A stretch of 22,020 nt of DNA from assembly GCA_013824385.1 (NCBI GenBank), contig PNNU01000008.1:1-22020 (forward strand). The letters are read 5' to 3'. The stretch's first letter is position 1. Every line of letters begins with the position of its first letter. Source of the stretch: Anaerolinea sp. GTDB taxonomy: Bacteria > Chloroflexota > Anaerolineae > Anaerolineales > Anaerolineaceae. The notes beneath the pieces are model-generated. The model ran no database searches, was not told the origin of the DNA, and was given only the letters and a program-made list of their open reading frames with translations. Below, one piece after another: positions 8,038 through 15,143 of this stretch. The position numbers and the translations under genes were made by a program.

Positions 8038-8772
8038 TTATTTGATCGTACGTCCGCCGTCCACCACCAAAACCTGCCCGGTGATGAACTCTTCTTTCAT
8101 TAAATAGAGAACAGCTCTGGCAACATCTTCAGGAGAGCCCAGACGCTTGAGCGGCGTGTTCTTTTCGAGGCGCTTCCAGCGTTCTTCATCGCCGCCTTCG
8201 GGCATCAAGACCGGCCCAGGCAGCACTGCGTTCACACGGATGCGCGGGGCCAATTCCAACGCAGTAGAAAGGGTGAGCATACGCAAGCCTGCTTTGGATG
8301 CGCTGTGATGGATATAGTAACGGGTGGGAACCTGGGCGCTTTCATCCAGGATGTTGATGATCGCACCTCCCTCACCTGCCAGCATCAATTTGCTCGCAGC
8401 CTGGGTAAAGAAGAAAGGCGCCCTGGCGTTGGTATCCATGGTTTGTGCCCAGGCTTCAGGTGTAATTTCAAAAAACGGAATTTCCTGCATGATTGCAGCG
8501 TTATTAACCAATCCATCCAGGCGGCCAAAAAAGGTGTGTACATCATTCACCGTTTTTTGGATTTGCAGAATGTCGGTTTGGTCGCAAAAGAAAGCCACCG
8601 CCTGAACACCGAGTGCTTTCAGCTCTTCAACAGTTTGAAGCGCGTCTTTTTGGGAGGTGTGATAGGTAATGGCAACTGAAGCCCCTTCGCGCGCCAACCC
8701 CAATGCAATGGATTTTCCCACACGATGTGCACCGCCAGTAACCAAGATCACCTTGCCCGTCAAAGAAGTCAC
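8038..8772 (-). CDS. Short-chain reductase of the pteridine reductase (PTR1/FolM) type
   Basis: This 244-aa Rossmann-fold NAD(P)H oxidoreductase carries TGGAHRVG near the N-terminus, the TGx3RxG form that marks pteridine reductases rather than TGx3GxG of ordinary SDRs. NNAA at about residues 90-93 is conserved. IINILDES gives the Asp equivalent to PTR1 D181, and K160 lies in SASK. The Tyr of YxxxK is His156 (codon 8305-8307), an unusual loss. The C-terminal TPLKRLGSPEDVA and ITGQVLVVDGG are standard. A GTG at 8770-8772 with AGGAG 7 nt upstream is the preferred start; the longer TTG-initiated frame to 8844 runs through an inverted repeat and has no ribosome site. By family it could reduce dihydropterin or dihydrofolate, which would regenerate folate after the TS-type reaction encoded downstream. 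That role is inferred from motif and context. Confidence 0.8.
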   Translation of the reverse strand: MTSLTGKVILVTGGAHRVGKSIALGLAREGASVAITYHTSQKDALQTVEELKALGVQAVAFFCDQTDILQIQKTVNDVHTFFGRLDGLVNNAAIMQEIPFFEITPEAWAQTMDTNARAPFFFTQAASKLMLAGEGGAIINILDESAQVPTRYYIHHSASKAGLRMLTLSTALELAPRIRVNAVLPGPVLMPEGGDEERWKRLEKNTPLKRLGSPEDVARAVLYLMKEEFITGQVLVVDGGRTIK

Positions 8773-8814
8773 TTGTCCGCTCCTGATCGTTTGATTCTTA
8801 ACTGATGAAATGAG

Positions 8815-8854
8815 ATCAAACAGATTGGCGAGAATTTCTGCCAACCTGTTTGAT
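8815..8854. repeat. Long inverted repeat between nrdJ and the SDR gene
   Basis: The arms at 8815-8829 and 8840-8854 are 15 nt each with a single mismatch (a G-U wobble in RNA) around a 10-nt loop. No T-run follows on either strand, so it is not a standard intrinsic terminator. It lies in the 142-bp gap between nrdJ and the SDR. It could be an operator, an RNA processing site or a mRNA-stability hairpin separating expression of nrdJ from the downstream operon. Confidence 0.8.
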
Positions 8855-8914
8855 ATCCGCTAAAGTGGTCAAGGTTGAGCCTTCATCCAGGGGATCACTT
8901 CACCCTGAACGAAA

Positions 8915-11215
8915 CTAGAACTCAATCGAACAAGTACCCGCCAGACAGGCTAATTCCTGGGCTGCGGTAGTCAAGTCTTTTTCTTCGTAATAATAGAGCT
9001 TCGAAAAATCAATGTTCGGGAACTTGGCGGCCAGCTTCTTGTATTCTGCTTCATCGACCTGTTCATAAGGCATCTGGTTGAAGAGAGAATCATAGGAGGG
9101 CAAGAAGGTCATGCCGCCAATCACGTCTTGATGTTCCCAAACCCACTTGATGATGTCAATGATCTCATCAGGTTTATAGGTGATGGTCACACTGGGATTA
9201 TGCTCCGTCCAATGCATTTTGTTCTGCAGCCAATACTCACATTGCACCAATGCGGACCGGGATTCACGCGTGATGGAATGCTCCGGGGCTTTGACCGGGA
9301 AGTGAATAACCCATGTGGTGGCGTTCTCGATGGTTTGTCCGTTCTCAGGGTTCATGGGAACACCGGCATCGCGCAGGACTTTGAAAATGGGCGAGTGTGT
9401 TCCAACGCGTACATTGCGAACATAATAAGGCGACCAGCGGGGATGTATGCCGGGGGAACAATTCAATAGTTGAGAAGAGTTACCAGAGGGTTTCACTGTG
9501 GTGACCGCTGCAGAACGGTTGATGCCAAGCATGTCAGCATATTTTTCATTGGTTTCAACGGCCACTTTGCGCAATTTTTCCTGCACTTCCGGGTCCTGTG
9601 CGACCAAACTGTCCAGTTGACCGTTGATATCCACACCCAGCAAGCGTTCTTCTTCACAGTTCTGCTTCCAGACATCACGCATACCGGGGAAGTTGGTGGC
9701 CATGGCCTGGATGGTGCCAATGATGGTGGCCAGTTCAACCTTTTCGCGCAGGGTTTCGTAAGTGTCTTCACTGCGGGCAACAGCAATGCTCAAATTACAG
9801 AATTCGTAAGGACGCAGCACGATCTCACCACAGGGGTTGGTGCCGAAATCTACCTTTTTACGTCTTTCGGGGACGGTATTGTGCGCCGCCCGACGGTTGA
9901 AGATGCCAGGCTCGCCGCGTCCAGACATGTGCATGTCCGCAATGATGTTGAAGATTTCAAGCTGGGTCAGCTTGCGATCCGGCCAGACCAGTGAATTATT
10001 GGCGTTCCAGCGTTGGCTGTTTTCACGCTCAAAATCTCCGCTTTTGCATTTGCGCATTTCGATATCATCATAATCAAAAAGACTGATCATGGCGGTGCGG
10101 CGCACGCCGCCAGAAACAGCCGCATTGCCCACCTCACACATGATGTCATGTGCGTCAATCGGGCGAATAAATCCGCCCTGCTGAGCCAAGACACGACTGC
10201 GGACGAACTCGAGCATTTTCTTGAGAGGTTCCGGTCCCGAGGCTCGTCCACCCTTGATACGCAGGGGGGCACCGGCAGCTCTGATAGCTGAGAAATCGAA
10301 TTTCATGTCATGGCCGTCAAACCATGTCTTTAGGCCAGTACGCAAGGCTTCGGCCCAACCTTCAGCGGAATCCTCGACGAGCATGGTGGGAACATCACCC
10401 GGGATCTGGCGATGAACGCGCGGGAAGTTTTCAACATATTGTTTTTCAACAGAATAACCCACACCACAGCCGCTCATCGAAATGATCAGGGCTTCCACAA
10501 AAGAGTCAATGCTGTCTACAGGCATATAGGAGCAGTTATAGATGGCAATATTGTTGCGGCGGGCCGCGGGGCCAGCCATGGCCAACAGACGCATGGAAGG
10601 CATGGCGCGCATCTCAAGGATGCCCTTGCGCACCCGGTCATAGGTTTCTTGAGGCAATTTGTTGTCTGATAATTCAATGAGATAATCCGTGGCTCGATCC
10701 ACTGTTTCGACCCAGGTTTCACGGTGACCCAACTCGTAATTAAAGCGGGAATACTTGTCATAGAATTGAAACTTCTGCAATTGGGTTGGAAAATAAGAAT
10801 CTGATTCTTCGAATGCCTGGCGGATGTCGCTGGGCACGGGGCGTGATTGGCGCAGCTTGGCATGTTCGGCGCGATACAAGATATAGTGCTTGGCTGCAGA
10901 GAATTCACCCAGTGATTGCAGCGTCATTTCAACGATATCTTGAATTGCTTCAACAGACGGACGGTCGTACTTACTGGCGACCACATTCACAGCACGCTGA
11001 GCAATTGTTTCAATCGGAATGATTGGTTTTCTGCCAATACTCTCAAAACACTTTCTTAAAGCCACTTCAATTCGTTCAATGTTAAAGGGGACAACGCTTC
11101 CATCCCGTTTAACAACCGTACTGGGAACAACGATGACTTCCTGACCAAAGGGTTCATCATTGTGTGAAGTATGTTCGTTAACATCATTAACAGATTGCTT
11201 ACCTACCTTGTCCAT
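8915..11215 (-). CDS. nrdJ: Adenosylcobalamin-dependent (class II) ribonucleotide reductase
   Basis: NrdJ reduces ribonucleotides to deoxyribonucleotides using a B12-derived radical, without oxygen or a second subunit. The protein is 766 aa. An ATP-cone occupies about residues 29-122 (VVKRDGSVVPFN onward) and is the likely allosteric activity site. NCSY near residue 228 and NPCGE with C462 and E464 are the active-site Cys and radical-site residues. The C-terminus ACLAGTCSIEF gives the CxxxxC redox pair C757/C762, as in monomeric ribonucleoside-triphosphate reductases such as that of Lactobacillus leichmannii. ATG at 11213-11215 follows AGGAG by 7 nt and is preferred over the in-frame ATG at 11269, which falls inside an operator palindrome. 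A promoter and two NrdR-like boxes lie upstream. It heads the deoxynucleotide gene block; whether transcription continues past the inverted repeat at 8815-8854 is open. Confidence 0.96.
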   Translation of the reverse strand: MDKVGKQSVNDVNEHTSHNDEPFGQEVIVVPSTVVKRDGSVVPFNIERIEVALRKCFESIGRKPIIPIETIAQRAVNVVASKYDRPSVEAIQDIVEMTLQSLGEFSAAKHYILYRAEHAKLRQSRPVPSDIRQAFEESDSYFPTQLQKFQFYDKYSRFNYELGHRETWVETVDRATDYLIELSDNKLPQETYDRVRKGILEMRAMPSMRLLAMAGPAARRNNIAIYNCSYMPVDSIDSFVEALIISMSGCGVGYSVEKQYVENFPRVHRQIPGDVPTMLVEDSAEGWAEALRTGLKTWFDGHDMKFDFSAIRAAGAPLRIKGGRASGPEPLKKMLEFVRSRVLAQQGGFIRPIDAHDIMCEVGNAAVSGGVRRTAMISLFDYDDIEMRKCKSGDFERENSQRWNANNSLVWPDRKLTQLEIFNIIADMHMSGRGEPGIFNRRAAHNTVPERRKKVDFGTNPCGEIVLRPYEFCNLSIAVARSEDTYETLREKVELATIIGTIQAMATNFPGMRDVWKQNCEEERLLGVDINGQLDSLVAQDPEVQEKLRKVAVETNEKYADMLGINRSAAVTTVKPSGNSSQLLNCSPGIHPRWSPYYVRNVRVGTHSPIFKVLRDAGVPMNPENGQTIENATTWVIHFPVKAPEHSITRESRSALVQCEYWLQNKMHWTEHNPSVTITYKPDEIIDIIKWVWEHQDVIGGMTFLPSYDSLFNQMPYEQVDEAEYKKLAAKFPNIDFSKLYYYEEKDLTTAAQELACLAGTCSIEF

Positions 11216-11262
11216 AACCGATCTCCTCTTGCTACGTATAATTTCGTTATTCAAAAGAACAC

Positions 11263-11309
11263 CCCCCATATATGGGGGTAGATGTTCGCCCCCCTCCTAT
11301 ATCTAGGTT
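11263..11309 (-). promoter_or_regulatory. Tandem NrdR-like boxes
   Basis: Two 16-bp palindromic sites lie upstream of nrdJ. Box 1 at 11263-11278 is CCCCCATATATGGGGG. Box 2 at 11294-11309 is CTCCTATATCTAGGTT, with the core CTATATCTAG. Their centres are exactly 31 bp apart, the three-turn spacing known for NrdR operators. Box 2 fits the NrdR core (C-w-A-t-A-T-a-T-w-G) in all but one position; box 1 fits its central part. Both lie downstream of the predicted transcription start, suited to repression of RNR synthesis. The assignment rests on motif and spacing. Confidence 0.7.
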
Positions 11310-11318
11310 GTAAAGACA

Positions 11319-11347
11319 ATATTAGCACATTTGGTCTGCCAATTCAA
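11319..11347 (-). promoter_or_regulatory. Predicted nrdJ promoter
   Basis: Read on the minus strand, TTGAAT (11342-11347) and TAATAT (11319-11324) are separated by 17 bp, each matching the sigma-70 consensus at four of six positions. A start near 11312 would place the NrdR-like boxes at about +11 and +42. The rest of the 411-bp gap (about 11350-11500) shows nothing I can support. Confidence 0.4.
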
Positions 11348-11502
11348 GTCGCTTTCAAGAGATTTAACTTAAACTTTTTTACGGAAGAAGAGCACTTAAG
11401 AATTGAAATTGACCCCACGGAAAAAGAAACTTTTACATTAATTGCGACCCCATATCCGGCAAAAGTAAGAACGAAATAAGAATAATGGCCAATAAATGGG
11501 GG

Positions 11503-11540
11503 TAAAGAAAAAAGCTGAATTCCATTTCGGAATCCAGCTT
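11503..11540 (-). terminator. Intrinsic terminator of the 1025-residue membrane protein gene
   Basis: Arms at 11512-11523 and 11529-11540 pair in 11 of 12 positions around a 5-nt loop. On the minus strand the hairpin is followed directly by a run of six T. It lies about 90 bp past the stop of the 11627-14704 gene and insulates nrdJ from it. Confidence 0.85.
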
Positions 11541-11626
11541 AAGAAAAGAGCTTGGCAAAAAAGTCCGTGGTTATGCCAATGTTAAAAAACTCAAGATTAC
11601 TGGCCGTTGGAGGATCATCGGAAGTT

Positions 11627-14600
11627 CTACGGGAATAGACGTCCTAAAAGTGGCCTGGAGTCCTTGAATACTTTTAGCGCATCCGAGTTAATGAAATCAA
11701 CTATTTCCTTATCAATTGAATCCCATTGCCGCATTCTCGCTCTTTCCCATATCATCCATATATCTTCCAGATTAGCGACACGTTCTGAGGTAATAAACAA
11801 TTTGCTGGTTTCTAGTTTATCTTTCCAATCCTCAGCATGAGCTAGTGCATGTGTTGCAAATTGATCACAATTTTGATTAATTAATTCGAAAATTGAAAAA
11901 TAATCAACCGCCTTTTCCTCTTTTTCATTCTTCTGGTCAGTAGTTTGTTTTGCGTGTTCAGGTGGATTAGAAGATTTTAACTCACTAATTTTGTGTTCCT
12001 GAAGTTGATTAAACAAATCCTGGATTTTTTTTCGGAGTGATTCCTTATCTGGCGTTTTTAAATAAGCTGAGAGACCTTCCCATAGTTCAATCTCATTTTT
12101 TGAAATAGTGATCAATAATTCAGGTGTAATATGGGAATGAGAATACAAATCTTTTTTTGCGAGTGCTTTACAAATAGAATCTGCGGCTTTTAAGCCTTCA
12201 ATTTTCTTTTTACAGTCATCCTTCTTGAAATCTTTATGCGTTTTCTCGGGCGGTATATCAAACAAAACCTGAAAATCTATTTCGCCCCAGAGAGGATCCA
12301 AATCAGGATCATTTCTCACCCAATCCAAAGTTAAATACGGCTGAGGCTCTTTAAATGAAATGATCAAGTACTTGATGGCTTTTTTAATGCAATAATCTCT
12401 GACACTTTCATTCAAAATAAGTTGAGTGAAATATTTCCTGATCTCATTACTATCCTGCTCATTTACGGCTTTTAAAGCAATCAGTATTTCTTCATCAGTC
12501 CAAACGTCGGTTATTGATTTTGCCAAGATCATTAAACTCAACTCGTTTACGGAATAATTTTCATTCCCCTTTGGGGCTTGATCAAAAACAAAAGGTTTCT
12601 CTTTTCCATTTTCTTGAGCAATAATTCTGTAAAACGATGAAAACACTGGATTTCTCTGGATCTGCTTAATAGCATCAAAATATTTTGCGTCGACTATATT
12701 TTTTGGCGGATATTTTGTATATAGATCACAATAGTCCAAGGAATAGGGTTCAAAAAGAATTTCCGACCGTAACGAATAATAACAAGCCACATCATAATAA
12801 ACGCCCACATCGTTACACCAACTATTAATGATTTGTTTTACCCTGTCATCCAGAAAATAGATCGATTCCAATAAAGGTCCATTTTTAATTTGTTCAACTT
12901 TCGTACAATAGTGAGCAAGATGAACGGACTTTCTTGTTTGCCTTGCACCTAGATGGAAAAATGGAATTATTGTCCAAAAATATCGCGCCTTCGCGGGAGA
13001 ATTATCAACTGTCCGCCAAGGAGTGAAAATATTTGTGCATACTTGATTTACCCATAATGAAAATGACGAATTAATTAATTTCTCTATATACAGCCAGACG
13101 ATATTTGCCAATAGCAGAATAAACTTGATATTTGTGAAATCAAAAGTTTTAATGCATTCCTGAAAATCTTTGAGGCTGCCCTGGTCATTTTTAATCGTAA
13201 AAACATACTCACCAATTATTTCCTTTAGTTCTCCTTCGACAAGCTTCTTCGCATAAATTGAAAGGTCATTTTTAAATGCTTCTTTCTTTTTAGAATCTTC
13301 GTCTGGTTGAGGAATCCATTTACGATAACAATCCAATATCACGGCAAAACGATACCAAAAGGAAAGCAAATGAGGCCACATCATGATGCCTTCCAGGTTT
13401 CTTTTTAAGGCATCAATATAGTGGTTGTTTAGTTCATTTTTGTCTCCCCAACTAAGATTGATCAATGCATTAAACGGCGCTTCTGTTGAAGCTCCCGTGA
13501 ACAAAGCGTTAGCCTTTTCAAGCACAGGTTCACAGAGAGCTTGTTTATAGTTATAAAAACTCTCAAAAGTAGGAAAAGCCAGCCAGGGTGCCAAATGAGC
13601 TCGCGATTTTCTCCGGCCGCTGACATACCAGAATACCCAATAAGCCGCCTCTTTCACAACCACTTCAGTGGATGAACCTTCAAATCTGCGCGATGTTTTA
13701 AATTTCTGTCCATTAATCTGAGTAACAATTACTTGTAGATTGATATTCTTTTTTTCGTCTTCTCCGTTAATATGGGCTGTTACGCTGTACCCAAGATTCC
13801 TATACGAACTAATTCCGATAAGAAAATAAAAAACGGAAAGGATTATTGAAATGATCTTGGATTCTACTGGAGCTACCTCTACTAATGCAGCAGTAATACT
13901 TGTAAACCCTGGAGTGGCGCTGGGAGAAGCAGTTATTGCTGAGCTTTGAAAACTTGCTCCACATTCTGCCAGATACTTGTAGAATTGCGAAGCCAAACCA
14001 GGATTATCTTTTATGTCTTCAACCTGGATGGGACCAATCACGCCGCGAACAGATCGACTCCAGGTTATTAATCCGATAACCAACCATCCAATAGTTCTGA
14101 TTAGGAGAATTGCCAAAATAATCGCAAGAACCGTTACCCAAACAGGGTTCCTTATCCATTCCCTTACAACCAGTGTCCATTGTTGGATGGTCACTCCACC
14201 AACTTCGTAAAAATTTTTAGCTGCTTTCGGCGTGGGAGTAATTATCGAACTTTTACCCAAGGCGGCCGAGGCTGCCTGATCACCGACCAGAGCCGCGGAT
14301 TCCGTCCCGGTCAAGGTTGCAATCACTTGAGGGGATGGCGTTGCTTGTGGCGCAACCGTTTCAACCGTTGGCAGAGGTGTCGTAGTCGCCTCCAGAACAG
14401 GTGCAATCGGCGGCACAGGGGTTGTATTAAAATAGATAATCAACCCCGGAATTGTGGTGATGGTTGGTGTCAAGGTTGGTTTTGGCGTGGACGTTATGGT
14501 CGGTGTATGTGTCGGGGTTTTTACCCACCCAAGTGATTGCATATTGTATTTACCAAGATGGGCGACTATATTTTCGGGGCAATTTCCTGATTTACATACG

Positions 14601-14704
14601 GGTGGGCAAGCCTCCTCACAATCTTGTGCGTTAACTTTACCAATAAAGAGAAAACTTAAAATCAAACACATCAGCATTGCAACGAAGGCTGGCCGTATTG
14701 ACAT
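11627..14704 (-). CDS. Unrecognised large membrane-anchored protein with signal peptide and Thr/Pro-rich linker
   Basis: I do not recognise this 1025-aa protein. Residues 1-26 form a signal peptide ending VNA. Next comes a small Cys cluster (C29, C33, C37, C42), then a Thr/Pro-rich stretch at about 62-160 (repeats such as TPTHTPTITSTPKPTLTPT) that looks like an extracellular linker. Hydrophobic segments at about 188-214 and 283-301 are probable membrane spans, and the remaining roughly 720 residues are soluble, rich in Trp, Tyr and Lys. A charged stretch near residues 905-935 (NPPEHAKQTTDQKNEKEEK) looks disordered. The start at 14702-14704 follows GGGAGG. The gene is markedly AT-rich: two 60-base lines I counted (12001 and 12361) had 33 and 28 percent GC, against 52 percent in a glnE line (3541). 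It has its own promoter and terminator and no partner gene. Function unknown; recent acquisition is inferred from composition and isolation. Confidence 0.85.
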   Translation of the reverse strand: MSIRPAFVAMLMCLILSFLFIGKVNAQDCEEACPPVCKSGNCPENIVAHLGKYNMQSLGWVKTPTHTPTITSTPKPTLTPTITTIPGLIIYFNTTPVPPIAPVLEATTTPLPTVETVAPQATPSPQVIATLTGTESAALVGDQAASAALGKSSIITPTPKAAKNFYEVGGVTIQQWTLVVREWIRNPVWVTVLAIILAILLIRTIGWLVIGLITWSRSVRGVIGPIQVEDIKDNPGLASQFYKYLAECGASFQSSAITASPSATPGFTSITAALVEVAPVESKIISIILSVFYFLIGISSYRNLGYSVTAHINGEDEKKNINLQVIVTQINGQKFKTSRRFEGSSTEVVVKEAAYWVFWYVSGRRKSRAHLAPWLAFPTFESFYNYKQALCEPVLEKANALFTGASTEAPFNALINLSWGDKNELNNHYIDALKRNLEGIMMWPHLLSFWYRFAVILDCYRKWIPQPDEDSKKKEAFKNDLSIYAKKLVEGELKEIIGEYVFTIKNDQGSLKDFQECIKTFDFTNIKFILLLANIVWLYIEKLINSSFSLWVNQVCTNIFTPWRTVDNSPAKARYFWTIIPFFHLGARQTRKSVHLAHYCTKVEQIKNGPLLESIYFLDDRVKQIINSWCNDVGVYYDVACYYSLRSEILFEPYSLDYCDLYTKYPPKNIVDAKYFDAIKQIQRNPVFSSFYRIIAQENGKEKPFVFDQAPKGNENYSVNELSLMILAKSITDVWTDEEILIALKAVNEQDSNEIRKYFTQLILNESVRDYCIKKAIKYLIISFKEPQPYLTLDWVRNDPDLDPLWGEIDFQVLFDIPPEKTHKDFKKDDCKKKIEGLKAADSICKALAKKDLYSHSHITPELLITISKNEIELWEGLSAYLKTPDKESLRKKIQDLFNQLQEHKISELKSSNPPEHAKQTTDQKNEKEEKAVDYFSIFELINQNCDQFATHALAHAEDWKDKLETSKLFITSERVANLEDIWMIWERARMRQWDSIDKEIVDFINSDALKVFKDSRPLLGRLFP

Positions 14705-14744
14705 ATTTCCCTCCCTGTTTTTACAAATAACAAAAATCACTCTG

Positions 14745-14773
14745 ATTATTGCACATTGAAAATCAAAAGTAAA
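14745..14773 (-). promoter_or_regulatory. Possible promoter of the 1025-residue protein gene
   Basis: On the minus strand TTTACT (14768-14773) and AATAAT (14745-14750) are 17 bp apart, about 40 bp before the start codon. The match is moderate and the region is AT-rich, so chance is possible. Confidence 0.35.
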
Positions 14774-14799
14774 TAGACCGTTTTCAACTGATTATTTAC

Positions 14800-14832
14800 A
14801 AAAAGAACCGCCTTCTGCTAGAAAAGCGGTTC
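14800..14832 (-). terminator. Intrinsic terminator downstream of a gene remnant
   Basis: Arms GAACCGC (14805-14811) and GCGGTTC (14826-14832) form a 7-bp stem. On the minus strand it is followed by TTTTTG. It lies about 30 bp past the stop of the 14859-15017 remnant and apparently belonged to that lost gene. It is upstream of the 1025-residue gene and so does not terminate it. Confidence 0.6.
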
Positions 14833-14858
14833 AAAAAAAGATTTGCTTGATTTATTTA

Positions 14859-15017
14859 TTAGTAGCAGGTTGAAAATCTATTCTTCGCATTATCCGGCAC
14901 TTCCACCAAGGGATTCGACAACTGCACATGTTCGGGTTGAACGGTCAGACTGCCGCCGCGTATCGAGCGGGTCAACCAGCGGCTGAATACTACTTCATAT
15001 CGATTTTCAATTCCCTG
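14859..15017 (-). pseudogene. 3' remnant of a decayed gene
   Basis: A 52-codon minus-strand frame without a start codon runs from an in-frame stop (15018-15020) to TAA at 14859-14861. It encodes a plausible protein tail containing RYEVVFSRWLTRSIRGG and VQLSNPLVEVPDNAKN. Base composition resembles the core genes rather than the AT-rich flanks, and a terminator follows at 14800-14832. I read it as the C-terminal end of a gene that was lost or displaced; the family is not recognisable. The rest of the 438-bp gap 14705-15143 shows only the promoter and terminator listed here and the glmS ribosome site. Confidence 0.45.
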
Positions 15018-15143
15018 TTAGTTAGTTTGTGCAAATAAATTTTTTTAGGGTGATAAAAATCCTTGAAATTCCAAAAAATAGCAACAACATGTTACACTTT
15101 TAGTAGTTAATGAAGAAATAATTAAAATTACAAGAGGTAATCC

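Noticed and set aside
8773..8844. N-terminal extension of the SDR reading frame from TTG
   Set aside because: It contains an arm of the inverted repeat, has no ribosome site and precedes the normal SDR beginning; GTG at 8772 has AGGAG.
11282..11479. 65-codon plus-strand ORF in the nrdJ upstream gap
   Set aside because: It overlaps the NrdR-like boxes and the nrdJ promoter, has no ribosome site and no recognisable motif.
11216..11500. Cobalamin riboswitch before the B12-dependent RNR
   Set aside because: No B12-box-like sequence or multi-stem fold was recognisable, and control by NrdR-like boxes explains the region better.
15018..15143. glmS ribozyme or riboswitch upstream of glmS
   Set aside because: The short AT-rich leader shows no ribozyme-like paired core; only a ribosome site is supported.
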